64,000 nucleotides of DNA from Nitzschia sp. pyKryTriq1 (taxonomy: Eukaryota; Bacillariophyta; Bacillariophyceae; Bacillariales; Bacillariaceae): contig OY101130.1 in NCBI GenBank assembly GCA_956465555.1, positions 806,001 to 870,000 of the forward strand, read 5' to 3'. Positions 10,262-20,269 of the stretch are shown piece after piece. The notes beneath the pieces were generated by a model that made no database searches, was not told where the DNA came from, and was given only the letters and a program-made list of their open reading frames with translations. A program made the translations under genes and the position numbers. How positions within the stretch are numbered: the first letter of the stretch is position 1; each line of letters starts with the position of its first letter.

Positions 10262-13200
10262 ATGGGAGGAGGTTCAGGAGAACAGAGCTCCTTCGTTTTT
10301 ATTCGCGACCCAGAATATGCGTGGATTCCCTGCTCGAAGATCGGCGGGGATTCGAACAAGGCGCGGGTTTCTGTCCCCCAGTACCCTGACGAGCAGTCGA
10401 TTATTTGTGATGGTGGAGCGGGTGCTAAGGGTACCCAGGAAGAACAGGTGCTTTTGAAGGACTACAACAGGGGCGTACTTCCCATGCAGAACGTCGACGG
10501 GTCCGGGATGTTGAGACCCTTCGCGGACATGGTGGAGCTTCCCTTCTTGCATGAGGTACGATTATGATAGACTTGCGCCCGGCTTGCTGCGTCGATAGCG
10601 CTTACTCTGGACTGGATTGCTGACATATTTTCGTTGCATTCTCTCTCGTGGACAGGCTGCCATCTTGTTCAATCTCAAGGATCGCCACGCCAAAGGAAAG
10701 CCCTACACTCGGACTGGTGACATTATCATCGCCGTGAATCCTTTTCAATGGTTCACTGAAATTTATACCGAAAAAGTCAGGAACAGATTCGCCCGTGTTC
10801 TGGTATGGGAAAATACCGAGGGTGATCCACGCAGCCAGGTTGAGCCGCATGTCTATGAGACCTCTGCCTTGTCCTACAAGGGACTGGCTTTCGATGATGT
10901 TGACCAGTCAATTCTTGTCTCCGGAGAGTCTGGTGCTGGAAAGACAGAAACCGTCAAGATCTGCATGAACCATATTGCTAGTTGTCAGCAAGGACCAGGC
11001 GCCAAGAGCGGGGACGAAATGTCCCCTGTTGTGCAGCGCGTTTTGGACTCCAACCCTCTACTCGAGGCCTTTGGCAATGCCAAGACCGTGCGAAACGATA
11101 ACTCAAGTCGCTTTGGAAAATACATCCAGTTGCAGTTTGACATGGGATCTGCGCAAGATCGACAATTCCGCAGCCGTGACAAGGCTACCTGCGTCTTGGC
11201 TGGTTCCAAGGCAGATGCGTACCTCTTGGAGAAGAATCGTGTCACTTCCCATGAGCCAGCTGAAAGGACCTTCCATATCTTCTACCAGATCATTGCTGCC
11301 AAAGACAAGACAACCTACTGGAGCAAGTTGGCCGGTGCAACGAACGAATCTTTCAGATTTGTTGGCCATACCGACACCGACACTATCGAAAAGGTGAAAG
11401 ACGTTGATCATTTTGTCAACACTGTTAAGGTCCTCGGAGAAATTGGAGTCACGGGCGACAGATTGATGACACTGATGCAAGCTGTTATTATCGTCCTTCA
11501 AATGGGCAACGTCACCTACCAACCCAAGGGAGGAGACACGGACAAGTCTGAAGTCTCTTCCCCGAAGGAGTTCAGTGATCTGTGCGATCTCATGGGTGTC
11601 GACCCAACCACCTTGGAAGTTTCCTTCACCGAGAGAACCATGAAGACTCGCAACGAGACCTACAAAGTCCCTTTGAACCCTGAGGTCGCAAAGGAGTCGA
11701 CGGAAGCTTTTGCAAGAGAGATCTATGGTCGTGCATTCTTGTGGCTTGTACGTTCCATCAACGATGCCACAGCGGCCGAACTTAACTACAAGTCTGGAAC
11801 GATGACAGAGTTTGGTATCATTGGTCTTCTTGATATTTTTGGATTTGAGTCCTTTGTTCGCAATCGCTTTGAACAGCTATGCATCAACTACTGCAACGAG
11901 AAATTGCAAGCGAAATTCACTGAAGATATTTTCCGCTCCGTACAGCTTGAGTACGAAGCTGAAGGAATTCCATTAGACGAGATCACTTACGACGACAACA
12001 CGGATGTTCTTGATTTGATTGAAGGAAAGACTGGACTTCTTGCCATGCTGAACGAGGAGTGTGTTCGTCCCAAGGGTACTGACGAGGCCTTCGTCCAGAA
12101 AGCCATTGCCGGTAACAAGAAGTCTCCTTGCCTCTTTGTTAACATGACAAACAGGCAGGGATTTGGTATTCATCACTATGCCGGGAAAGTGATGTATGAT
12201 GGAGAAGGATTCGTAGCTTCCAATCAAGATACAATGCCAACCGACTTGATGGAGGCCGCTCTTAACAGCCAAAACGAGATTCTTGCGAAGCACATGTCGA
12301 ACGACTCTTGTATCAACTTCAAGACTAAGGACACTGTCGCGCCAGCCGCACGCTCTGCACCGAAGAGGGCAAAGTCCAATCTTGTGGCGCCAACTGTGTG
12401 GACCAAGTACAAGGGACAGCTCAGTTCGCTTATGACCAACTTGCAAAAGACGAATTCTAGATACATCCGGTGCATCAAGCCAAACAAGGTCAAGAAGCCT
12501 ATTCTCATGGAGCACTTGAGTGCTGTTGAGCAGCTCCGCTGTGCCGGTGTCGTTGCGGCCGTCACGTTGTCGCGGTCTGCATTCCCCAACAGATTGGAAA
12601 ACTCCGTTGTTCGATTCAAGTTCTGGCAGCTTTGGGATAAGGAAAAGTTTCCTTCCAAGGGAACTTCGAGCATGCCCCCCGCTGAGAAATTATCACATGA
12701 TTGCCGTGCCATTCTAGCTTGTGCTCTTGCACCACTTGCTGAGAACGACCCGAAGACTGGAAAGCCAATCACCATCTTTGTTGTGGGAAAGACCAGGTCG
12801 TATTTCAAGTTTGGAGCTCTTGAGTTCCTTGAATCTCATCGATCTGCCGGCCTGGAAGTCCATGCTGTCCAGATGCAACGTGTCGCCCGCAACTTTCTCG
12901 CGAAGAAGAAGATTCATGGAAGCGCGAAGGCTCGCAAGACTGCTGTGTTTACGGTCCAAAAGTGGGGACGAGCGATGATTGCAAAAATGAAGGCCTTGAA
13001 GGTGGTTGAAAAGGCCCGACTGGAGAAGGCCAAATACGCAGCCAAGAGGCAAAAGGAGGCCGAAGAGCGGGAATTCCAGCAGCGCTTGGAAGCAGAGGTT
13101 GCCGATATGGAATATGGAGCAAACAAGGAATACAAGAAGTACGAACAACGTCTCGAAGAGCTGGATGGGCAATTGCAAGAAGCAAAGACGCGCTTCGAGG

Positions 13201-13790
13201 AGCGTTTGGAGGAGGCCCAAGAACGTGTCAACTCTGCCAAGGAAGAAACGGAAGATCTGAAGCAGAAGCTTGAAACGGAATTGAAATTTGCAGCACAAGA
13301 GCCCGCTAAGCAAGCTGCTGCGCAGAAGACGAAGCTGGAAGAGAGCGCCAAGTTGATCGGCTTCTTGCAGAAAGAAAACAAGAAACTAAAGAGTGCCAAC
13401 GAGAAGGCCAAGAAGGAAATGAAGAAGGTAAAGGAAACCAACGAACGTCTTGTCAACTCCAATGAGAATGCCGGGCAATCCTTCGAGATGTTGAACAGCA
13501 ACGCCTCCAAGCTGCAGAACAACCAGAAGACCATCAACGCAAACATCGAGAAGTTCAAAAAGGAGAACGCCAAACTGCGAGAGGACCTCAAGGCAAGGCA
13601 AGCCTTCTACAATGCCGAAGCTCAAATCAGATTGCAATATCAAAAAACTTTGGCGCAGATCCTGGATGTCTTCCAAGACAATTGCAAGGATCCCGACTTA
13701 GTCGAAGATGTTGTCTGTGTTGCGCTCGAATGTGAGAGCGAGGCAAAGGCCTTGCTGGCCGCGGCGGAGGCATCGGCCCCAGGACTCTAG
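10262..13790 (+). CDS. myosin heavy chain (copy 2 of an inverted pair)
   Basis: Exons 10262-10555 and 10656-13790 around a 100-nt phase-0 intron (10556-10655), 1142 residues. Motor landmarks: AWIPCSK in the SH3-like segment, GESGAGKTETVK P-loop, NDNSSRFGKY switch I, LDIFGFESF switch II. An IQ-like helix (MQRVARNFLAKKK), coiled coils and the C-terminal block ALECESEAKALLAAAE follow. The intron falls after the same ELPFLHE codons as in copy 1, so the two arose by duplication followed by, or together with, inversion. Sequence divergence is moderate in the motor and strong in the neck and first coiled coil; the N- and C-terminal ends stay alike. It would act as a cytoplasmic actin motor; cargo is unknown. 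Confidence 0.94.
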
Positions 13791-13864
13791 AGACAAAGAA
13801 TGCAGCTTTTGGAAGGAACAAAAGGAGTCGTCATCTAATCGGCTCACCAACGGTATATTACAGA

Positions 13865-13895
<31 letters not shown>

Positions 13896-14606
13896 GAGTT
13901 GTCACTTTTCGTTAATCGACACGAGACACTCTGCTCTGCACAGGAGCCGAGACTTCTGATCGTGTCTTGCGACTTGCTCGACTGGGAATCCTCGAGCCCT
14001 GCCGAACAACCGAACCGTAGTTCCATTTAGACCACCAAGATTCGAGTGCGTCAGAGAGAAGATCGATATCTTCGACCGAGGCCAAATACTGTGCGTTTGA
14101 GGAATCACAGATGACATGAAATGTTACTTATGAAGGAGTGAAGCGCATGGATCACTGCCAAAAAGTTTTTGAGGCCCAACATTCCAGGGCTTCGCGGAAT
14201 TACTCTACTAGTAGAATAGAGATGCCAGCCTCTTATGCTAGACGACGTCAAGTAAGGCGTCTCAACATCACGGAAGTCATCATTCCAAAGGGTCGCATGA
14301 TCAGCGCTGGCGCACACAACCTCGCGGAAGAAGAGGAAACGGTGTCGTTTTTTCATCGAAGGAGAAGATTTTTACGAGGGAATCAGAACTACACAGCAGT
14401 AGCTCGAGTATGCTCTACAAGTGCCGTGAATTCAATGCAATAGAAAGGTTCCTTGGATGGCAAGGTGGCATCTTTCACGTGATACATTTATACCTCGTTC
14501 TTTAGTTAAGATCTAGCCCTACTGTACCGGTATCCTCCAAGCACGAATACCGACCGTATCGAATAGCAACGATGGATACTATCGGAACCTCAGAGCAAGA
14601 AGTTGT
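13791..14606. other. intergenic spacer with AAT microsatellite
   Basis: Contains an (AAT)n run at about 13866-13894, a TACTCTACTAGTAGAATAG palindromic word at 14201-14219 and a GTACCGGTATCC word near 14524. Open frames here look random. No gene supported. Confidence 0.45.
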
Positions 14607-15484
14607 TCAAAATTCCCCTTTTCGGCGCCTTCTCTTTCCTCGTTTGGGTCGAAAGTAAAGTTGAATTTCATCTTCCGGTTCATAGACATGCTGGATCCGA
14701 GATTGTATGCCCCTGTAGCCCTGGCTATCGGGTGTCTCAGCTGGGGCGACAGACCTCGAAGATTTCCAATCGTCTGGCGTACCTTCGTTGCAGGTGTATG
14801 ACTCTACATTTTCAAACACGTAGTCGACGAGATCCCCTTGTTGCCCCAATGGTTGAATTTTTCTCTCAATTCGTTGTGGGAGAGGCCGCCCGTATGCATC
14901 TGCCTCTAAGAGTGAATTGTCGCGCTTGATGATTCCGTGCTCAGTGTACTGAACATCAGGTTCCTTCTCGTCCTGCCTGCACGAGAATGATTCCTTCAAG
15001 CAAAAGTTTATCATGAGCTCACATCAGATGCTTTTTTCATCGAGCCAATATGCGAGAAGTCAAAACAACGTACCACATGCTCAAAAACGTAATCCAAGGT
15101 GTCTGGCTTCTGTTCCGGTTGGTATTCCCTCATCGTGGCGGGACAGCACGTCTTCTCGGTCCACTCAAAGAGGGAATCAAGTGTATCTCCATTGCCCGAG
15201 ACGCTTTCTCTCTCATTTCCGGTCATTTTCAAATGCAACGAGAGGCTAATTCTTATGTTTCCAATCTTCAGAAGGTACTTGTAGTCCTTGATATCATCTT
15301 CGTTGCAGCAGAGCAACAGAGAAATATTCTCTTGTTCTTTAACTACGATACAAGTACTGTACCGGTATGAGTATGTGCAGACCATCATCATCATCCTGCA
15401 GCTTTTTTCGTCTGGCTTTCGGCGGGAGATCATCGTTCCAGCCGAGTTGAACGTCGTTGGGAGATTGGCTGGCGTCGTAGTCAT
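14607..15484 (-). CDS. unknown protein with three D-x-x-D-x-x-FE motifs
   Basis: Two exons, 15074-15484 and 14607-14993, around an 80-nt phase-0 intron (14994-15073); up to 265 residues. The acceptor is chosen because it restores a motif seen elsewhere in the protein. The three motif copies read DTLDSLFEWTEKTCC, DTLDYVFEHV|ESFSC (split by the intron) and DLVDYVFENVESYTC. The C-terminus is very basic (RPKRGKRRRRKGEF). I do not recognise the family. The first about 85 residues are poor (runs of Met, GTAC-word DNA), so the true start may be the ATG at 15226 (MTGNERES). The repeat suggests a short peptide unit with a conserved Cys, but no function can be given. Confidence 0.5.
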
Positions 15485-15645
15485 GCAAAATCATCATGAT
15501 TAGACTATACGTTCTTGAATGTTGTATAAAATTTTAGATTTGGTATCACATGAAAAATCCGGGGAACTACGAAGGCGAAGTGAGTCTTAACGCCAATCCG
15601 ATCGCCCCCCCCCTTCGCCTCGAAGGGGTTTTTTCGAGGCCCCCC

Positions 15646-15665
15646 GAGGCCCCTATAGGGGCCTC
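15646..15665. repeat. perfect 20-bp palindrome
   Basis: GAGGCCCCTATAGGGGCCTC is its own reverse complement. It sits in a run of GAGGCCCC words (15635-15700), several of which occur in both orientations. Confidence 0.9.
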
Positions 15666-15702
15666 TCAGTCTTAAAACACGGCCCTTCGAGGCCCCTACT
15701 TT

Positions 15703-15729
15703 CTTATCTCTGCTTAAAACAGAGATAAG
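15703..15729. repeat. 10-bp perfect inverted repeat with 7-nt loop
   Basis: CTTATCTCTG, then CTTAAAA, then CAGAGATAAG. It could fold as a hairpin in either strand's transcript or mark a small inverted-repeat element. Confidence 0.9.
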
Positions 15730-15751
15730 AGCCTCCCTCCGACATTTGCAA

Positions 15752-15816
15752 GACCGTCAGACGATTTCTTCTGACTTCTGACCGACCGTCAGACGATTTC
15801 TTCTGACAGTCAGAAG
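15752..15816. repeat. 24-bp direct repeat pair ending in a hairpin
   Basis: The 24-base unit beginning GACCGTCAGACG and ending TTCTTCTGAC is found at 15752-15775 and again without change at 15784-15807. The second copy runs into GTCAGAAG (15809-15816), which pairs with its own CTTCTGAC end (15800-15807). Confidence 0.9.
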
Positions 15817-16132
15817 ACTACGTCATCTTGTTTAAGGGGTGAGATGTCGCAGCTCGGCCAGAATAAGTGGACGGTCTGGCCATCACACCGATCCCCGGAT
15901 TCTCCTGTATTGCTAAGGAAGAAGGAATAATCATTATCAAAAATCGACCTCGCCCACCACAAGAGAACCACATGCCGGTAATACTCCACCACCACGTTGC
16001 CCCGAAAAACAGATGGTTTTCGTGTTTTCGTTTCATCTTCATTTTATGGTTTCACTTGTTTGTTCCTTTGGCAAGGAAGAAGTACCTATTGTTAGTTTTC
16101 TCCGCCTTTAGTAAGAGCCCCAACACTCAAGC

Positions 16133-16870
16133 ATGTCAAATTTTGGTTCCGAAAAGAAGAAGACACGCAGCGACGACAGGCACCACGCATTGTTGCTTCG
16201 ACTAGTCGTTTGTCTACTTGCTGTGAATGTGCTGCAACTTGTTTCACCCCAACCGGCGTCGGCGTGGTCGGCACCGCTGACTTCGTCCGTGGATCCCGAG
16301 GCAGTGGGGCGAAAGAAGTCTGAGCCCTGCTTTGCTCTGCGCGACGCCGCCGAGGCAGGGATCCGCGTCGGTCCGGCCACTGACGAGGCCATGGGTCAAG
16401 GCGCCTTTGCGACGGTGGACATTCCAAGGTTTACGAAAATCGGCACGTACACCGGGGAACTATTGACCGAAGATCAAGTACTGAAGCGATACAAACGGGG
16501 CAAGTACAGGGACGGTGACGGCGATAAAGCCTGGGAGAAAAGCCGCCGAGAACGTGGTCAAAGTTGCACCGGCACCTACCTTTTTATTTTGTCAGATAAT
16601 CGCGGTACGATTGACGGTGAAGACGTGGATGTCAGCGGATGGTGTCGTTATATGAACCATGCCACTGAGGGAGGTGGAGGGAGCGATATGGAATGCAATG
16701 TCAAGGCATTCGACCAACTGACGATTGGCGGCGAGTCAACTCATCCGACTTTCTTTGCTATTCGTGATATTAAAGCCGGGGAGGAGCTTTTCTACGATTA
16801 CGGCTCGGTTTACGGCTTCGACTCGGCCCAAGAAGGGGCAGAGGATGGTACTCATTCTTCTTCTGACTGA
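16133..16870 (+). CDS. plastid-targeted SET-domain methyltransferase
   Basis: Single exon, 245 residues. After a basic start there is a hydrophobic signal segment (LLLRLVVCLLAVNVLQLV) ending in ASAWSAP, a clear version of the diatom plastid import motif with Trp at the cleavage position. The SET domain follows: GQGAFATVDIPRFTKIGTYTGE as the first strands, YLFIL in the centre, RYMNHATEG as the cofactor NH motif, and FFAIRDIKAGEELFYDYG as the end with the catalytic Tyr. There is no pre-SET cysteine cluster and no Rubisco-methyltransferase substrate domain, so it is a minimal SET enzyme. The substrate is unknown; a plastid protein lysine is inferred from the targeting signal. Confidence 0.8.
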   Translation: MSNFGSEKKKTRSDDRHHALLLRLVVCLLAVNVLQLVSPQPASAWSAPLTSSVDPEAVGRKKSEPCFALRDAAEAGIRVGPATDEAMGQGAFATVDIPRFTKIGTYTGELLTEDQVLKRYKRGKYRDGDGDKAWEKSRRERGQSCTGTYLFILSDNRGTIDGEDVDVSGWCRYMNHATEGGGGSDMECNVKAFDQLTIGGESTHPTFFAIRDIKAGEELFYDYGSVYGFDSAQEGAEDGTHSSSD

Positions 16871-17032
16871 GCAGAAGAGAGGTCATACCGATGTATGGTT
16901 AATGGAAATTACTTCTAGGACTGAGGTCCCGTAATTACGAACAACTAGCTGTCATGTTGTAAAAAAGTCGGTCGTCATCATGCCGCGCACCAGATGTCTT
17001 TTCAAACGCTAATGCCTTGAGCGAAGAACTAT

Positions 17033-18254
17033 CTAGAAGGGTTCGTCTTCGCTGGAAAGGACATGAATGGTGTACTTATCTTGTACCCTGGCCGGCAACG
17101 AGAAATCAGCCAGGTAATTCAAAATGGAATAGATGTCCCGCAACGTTTTTCTATCCGCAAAATAAAATATTCCACAAGTTAGCAGGACGGAGAAATGAAG
17201 ACAAATCATATCGGTACCAGTGCAGTACATGTACAAGCACTGCAGCTCTCCCATATACTTACCGGCAAAAATAACGATTCATAGCAACATCTAGGCCAAT
17301 CGTTCCTGGGAATGTCTCAGCTCTCTTGCAAGCGTTGATGAGTCGTCCAAGGGTGTCAGGCGTGGGATTGTCAACGCGTAGGGAGCAATCAATCAGGCTG
17401 TTACTGCCATTTATCAGAGGTTCGATGGATCGTTTGAGGACGTCCAATGAGGCGCGAATAGTATAACCCTCGGTTTGGAATTCAGCGGCGTCGGCGCAAG
17501 TACGGATATATGCTTGTCCGCCAGTTAAGCGATCTATCATTTCATTATGCTCTTTCGGAATACATTCTGTTGTTTCGAAATAGACACAGTACTGCTCTTC
17601 CCGGTTGCCTTGTAACGAGTTCACCTGAGGCGAGTCTGCCAACGCCTCGCGGATTTCCATGGTTGCTTGAATGCTACGGTCAGCATGGACGCGATACTCT
17701 GAAAAACGGGTATCTAACTTCCGGCGAGAAAGCATTTGATCTTGCGTGAGGGTTTGATCTTTGTATAGCTGGACGACGTAGTTTGTGTTTTCTCGATTGA
17801 GTAGGATTCCAGTCTCCAACAGCCGAAGCCATTGGTCGCTCGTGACCTTTCCCTTTAGTTTGAAACAATAGTATCGCTCTTCGTCAGAGACTAGATCAAA
17901 AAATCGATTGTGCTTGCTCTGTGTCGGATCCATGTAGTTGACAAAACTGCAAAGCCGCAAGTCAATCAAAGCTTGATCCGCAGCTGACATGGTGTGTTGG
18001 TAAAGCTCCAATGACGGCAAGGTAGTCCGCCCTTTGGTCAATGCTTCGATCAAATGACGAGTCACGGAGAGGGACCAATCCGGTTTGCGTACTACTTTCT
18101 CCCGATTTTCCACCATGTCATGATCGAAACATTTTTGAAAAAAGATGCATTCGTTCCGAACAACCTGTGCCTGCTCCTTTGTTACACCCAAATGTTCGCC
18201 CGCCTGGCACTCAATGACAAATCCCCCCGTTCCAACGTAATCGAAGTCTTCCAT
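17033..18254 (-). CDS. diatom-type protein of unknown function, BTB-like N-terminus
   Basis: Exons 17263-18254 and 17033-17150 around a 112-nt intron (17151-17262; donor GTAAGT; a CGA codon is split across it), 369 residues. I chose the ATG opening MEDFDYVGTGG; the open frame continues upstream but only through hydrophobic low-quality sequence. The first about 90 residues (ECQAGEHLGV, FFQKCFDHDM, SLSVTRHLIEALTKGR) resemble the BTB/POZ fold in secondary-structure rhythm; this is a weak call. The rest (YYCFKLKGKV, NTNYVVQLYKDQ, YCVYFETTEC, YTIRASLDVL) belongs to no family I know. Adaptor or scaffold is the only guess possible. Confidence 0.65.
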
Positions 18255-18804
18255 GATTTGTATTGTGCAGGGTCTTGTACGAGTACAGTCTGTGCGAGAA
18301 CCTTGCACTTGCACTTGTGTACTACTGAAAACTGGAAACAGGGTGTCGCTCATGAAGCTATGCGAACATCCACCAGCAGGCAGGGGACGGATACCGGTAC
18401 CGGTACGGGGTCTGCAAGCAAGAAAAATAAAAATAAAAAATGAAGAAGAGATGATGATGATCCGCAAAAAAATGACGATTTTTTCTTCGACTAAATGGAT
18501 CAATGTAAAGAAGCACAGGAAACTAATGCAGATAGCATTGAGCATGCAAGGCCACAAAAAAATGGGGACACATGAAAAAATAGATTTTCCAAATCACACG
18601 ACACGCAAGAAAGCGTCATCTTGCTCCATCACTACCGGTACCTGGTACCGGTACAGTATGCACCCTGCTCCCGACCGTGTTCGTATAACTCGGTTCTGTT
18701 TCGGTGTAGAAGTTGCAGTTATTCAACCAAAGGCGATACTTTGACCCTAAAAGCGCAATTACACCAGATATTTTGAAGGCGATAAAGCGAAATATCCTTT
18801 GAGG
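18255..18804. promoter_or_regulatory. divergent spacer with GTAC inverted repeat
   Basis: Between the BTB-like gene (minus) and thermospermine synthase (plus). It holds TACCGGTACCGGTACGG at 18392-18408 and the perfect inverted repeat at 18633-18653 listed below. No gene. Confidence 0.45.
18633..18653. repeat. perfect GTAC inverted repeat
   Basis: TACCGGTACC, one T, then GGTACCGGTA: ten bases and their exact reverse complement around a single base. It lies about 150 bases before the thermospermine synthase start. Confidence 0.9.
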
Positions 18805-19833
18805 ATGACCGACAGCAATGATGCTATCGAAACACAGCGTGCCAAAGTCCAGTTTCAGTTTCGCGAGGACATGGCCCCGGGTCTAGTTCTGGAGATGGAG
18901 CTCAAAGAAATTTATCACTCGACAAAATCGCCATACCAGCAAGTGGATGTGATCAATACTTACTTTGGAAAAACTTTGATAACGGATGGCAAGACCCAGA
19001 GCACAGAGTTCGACGAATTCGCATACCACGAGAGTCTAGTGCATCCCGCCCTTTTAAGTTTTTGCCACAACAGTGGAAGGGCGCCGAAAAGGGTTTTCAT
19101 TGGAGGCGGAGGCGAATTGGCAACAGCGAGAGAAGTTCTAAGACACCCAGAAGTCGAAAAGGTCGTAATGGTAGATTTGGATGAGACAGTCGTGGACGTT
19201 TGTGTGAAGTATTTGCCAGAATGGGGAGGAGAGGCCGTCAAGAACAATCCGCGTTTGGAATTGATCATTGGGGATGCATATGAGTATCTTTTGAATTGTA
19301 AGGAAACTTTTGATATCATAATCTTGGATATTTCGGATCCCATTGAGGCAGGACCAGGAATCATGCTCTACACAAAAGAACTGTATCAGCATGCTGCTAC
19401 AATCTTGTCGTCAAATGGAGTCTTTGTTACCCAGGCTGGAATTGCCGACGCTGTCCCGGCGCCGCATGCCAATGCTGGGCAGAAGGATACTACTTGTTTT
19501 GGCCCTATTCGTAATACACTTGCCGAGGTATTTGCTTGCGTTCTACCATACAGTCAGCCCATTCCAAGTTTCGGCTGTGATTGGGGATTTGTAATGGCGT
19601 ATGGTCCAATCGGATCGAAAGAATCCGAGACCGTGACGAAGGAATGGGGAACCATTGGCAAGGAAAGAATCGACACTTTGATTGAATCACAGGTTGAAAA
19701 TGGTGAGAAAGCCTTACGCATGTACGACGGGATAACACACGGCCGCATGTTTGCCCTTTCCAAAGCCCTAAGGAAGCAACTAGCCGCTGACACTCGGGTC
19801 ATGACCAAGGACAATCCAGTGTTCATGTACTAA
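18805..19833 (+). CDS. ACL5: thermospermine synthase
   Basis: Single exon, 342 residues from the first ATG. It is a spermidine/spermine synthase-fold enzyme that transfers an aminopropyl group from decarboxylated S-adenosylmethionine. Diagnostic blocks are YHESLVHPALL, VFIGGGGELATAREVLRH (nucleotide-binding glycine loop), EKVVMVDLDETVVDVC, FDIIILDISDPIEAGP (acidic residues at the amine site), LYTKELYQ and GVFVTQAG. The YHE-x-L-x-HPALL form and the DP-x-E-x-GP loop match ACL5-type thermospermine synthases rather than ordinary spermidine synthase. Diatoms are known to have ACL5-type enzymes, and long-chain polyamines take part in their silica deposition. A role there is inference. Confidence 0.88.
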   Translation: MTDSNDAIETQRAKVQFQFREDMAPGLVLEMELKEIYHSTKSPYQQVDVINTYFGKTLITDGKTQSTEFDEFAYHESLVHPALLSFCHNSGRAPKRVFIGGGGELATAREVLRHPEVEKVVMVDLDETVVDVCVKYLPEWGGEAVKNNPRLELIIGDAYEYLLNCKETFDIIILDISDPIEAGPGIMLYTKELYQHAATILSSNGVFVTQAGIADAVPAPHANAGQKDTTCFGPIRNTLAEVFACVLPYSQPIPSFGCDWGFVMAYGPIGSKESETVTKEWGTIGKERIDTLIESQVENGEKALRMYDGITHGRMFALSKALRKQLAADTRVMTKDNPVFMY

Positions 19834-20269
19834 TACATAGCTGCGCGGTACAGCGAAAAAGTACTCTGTATAATTTTTTAGCTACGACCTTGATGGTCGA
19901 ATTCGGAACGCGCATGCATGAGATCATTGTTGGATGAAGATCTTATCTTCGTACCCCCGAGCAATGATGAATCATACGAAGTCAAGACCCCCACCTTGAA
20001 GGGAATGCTTGACCAATTTAATTACCCACCTGACCTATGGTCGAACTGCACTAAGTCTAGATACTAGTAGGTACGTTTCAGCTTGAATGTGATCCTACCG
20101 GTACTTCTACAGCCTAAAAAGTCACCGACGTCATTATTTAGTAGTTACAGAACGAGAATTGAAATCTTCCCATATTTCGTACAAGGACAGCAGTTGATTC
20201 GAAATGTACCAAATGGTCATGCTCTGCCTCTAATTCTGAGCATGTGGCTTCCTTCAAAGGCACGGCAAA
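19834..20269. other. convergent spacer
   Basis: Between two converging genes; mostly 3' flanking DNA. A TACTAGTAGGTACG word lies near 20063-20076. No gene. Confidence 0.4.

Larger units (their letters stand above)
15485..16132. other. spacer with hairpins and direct repeats
   Basis: Upstream of the plus-strand SET gene and of the minus-strand motif gene, so it holds both promoters. The middle (15600-15820) is packed with self-complementary and repeated DNA, listed separately. No gene. Confidence 0.5.

Noticed and set aside
12714-13591. Large minus-strand open frames opposite myosin 2
   Set aside because: Antisense shadow of the coiled-coil codons; no start context or domain.
15752-15816. 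The two 24-bp repeats as a CRISPR-like array
   Set aside because: Only two units with an eight-base gap in a eukaryotic nuclear setting; no spacer-sized intervals.
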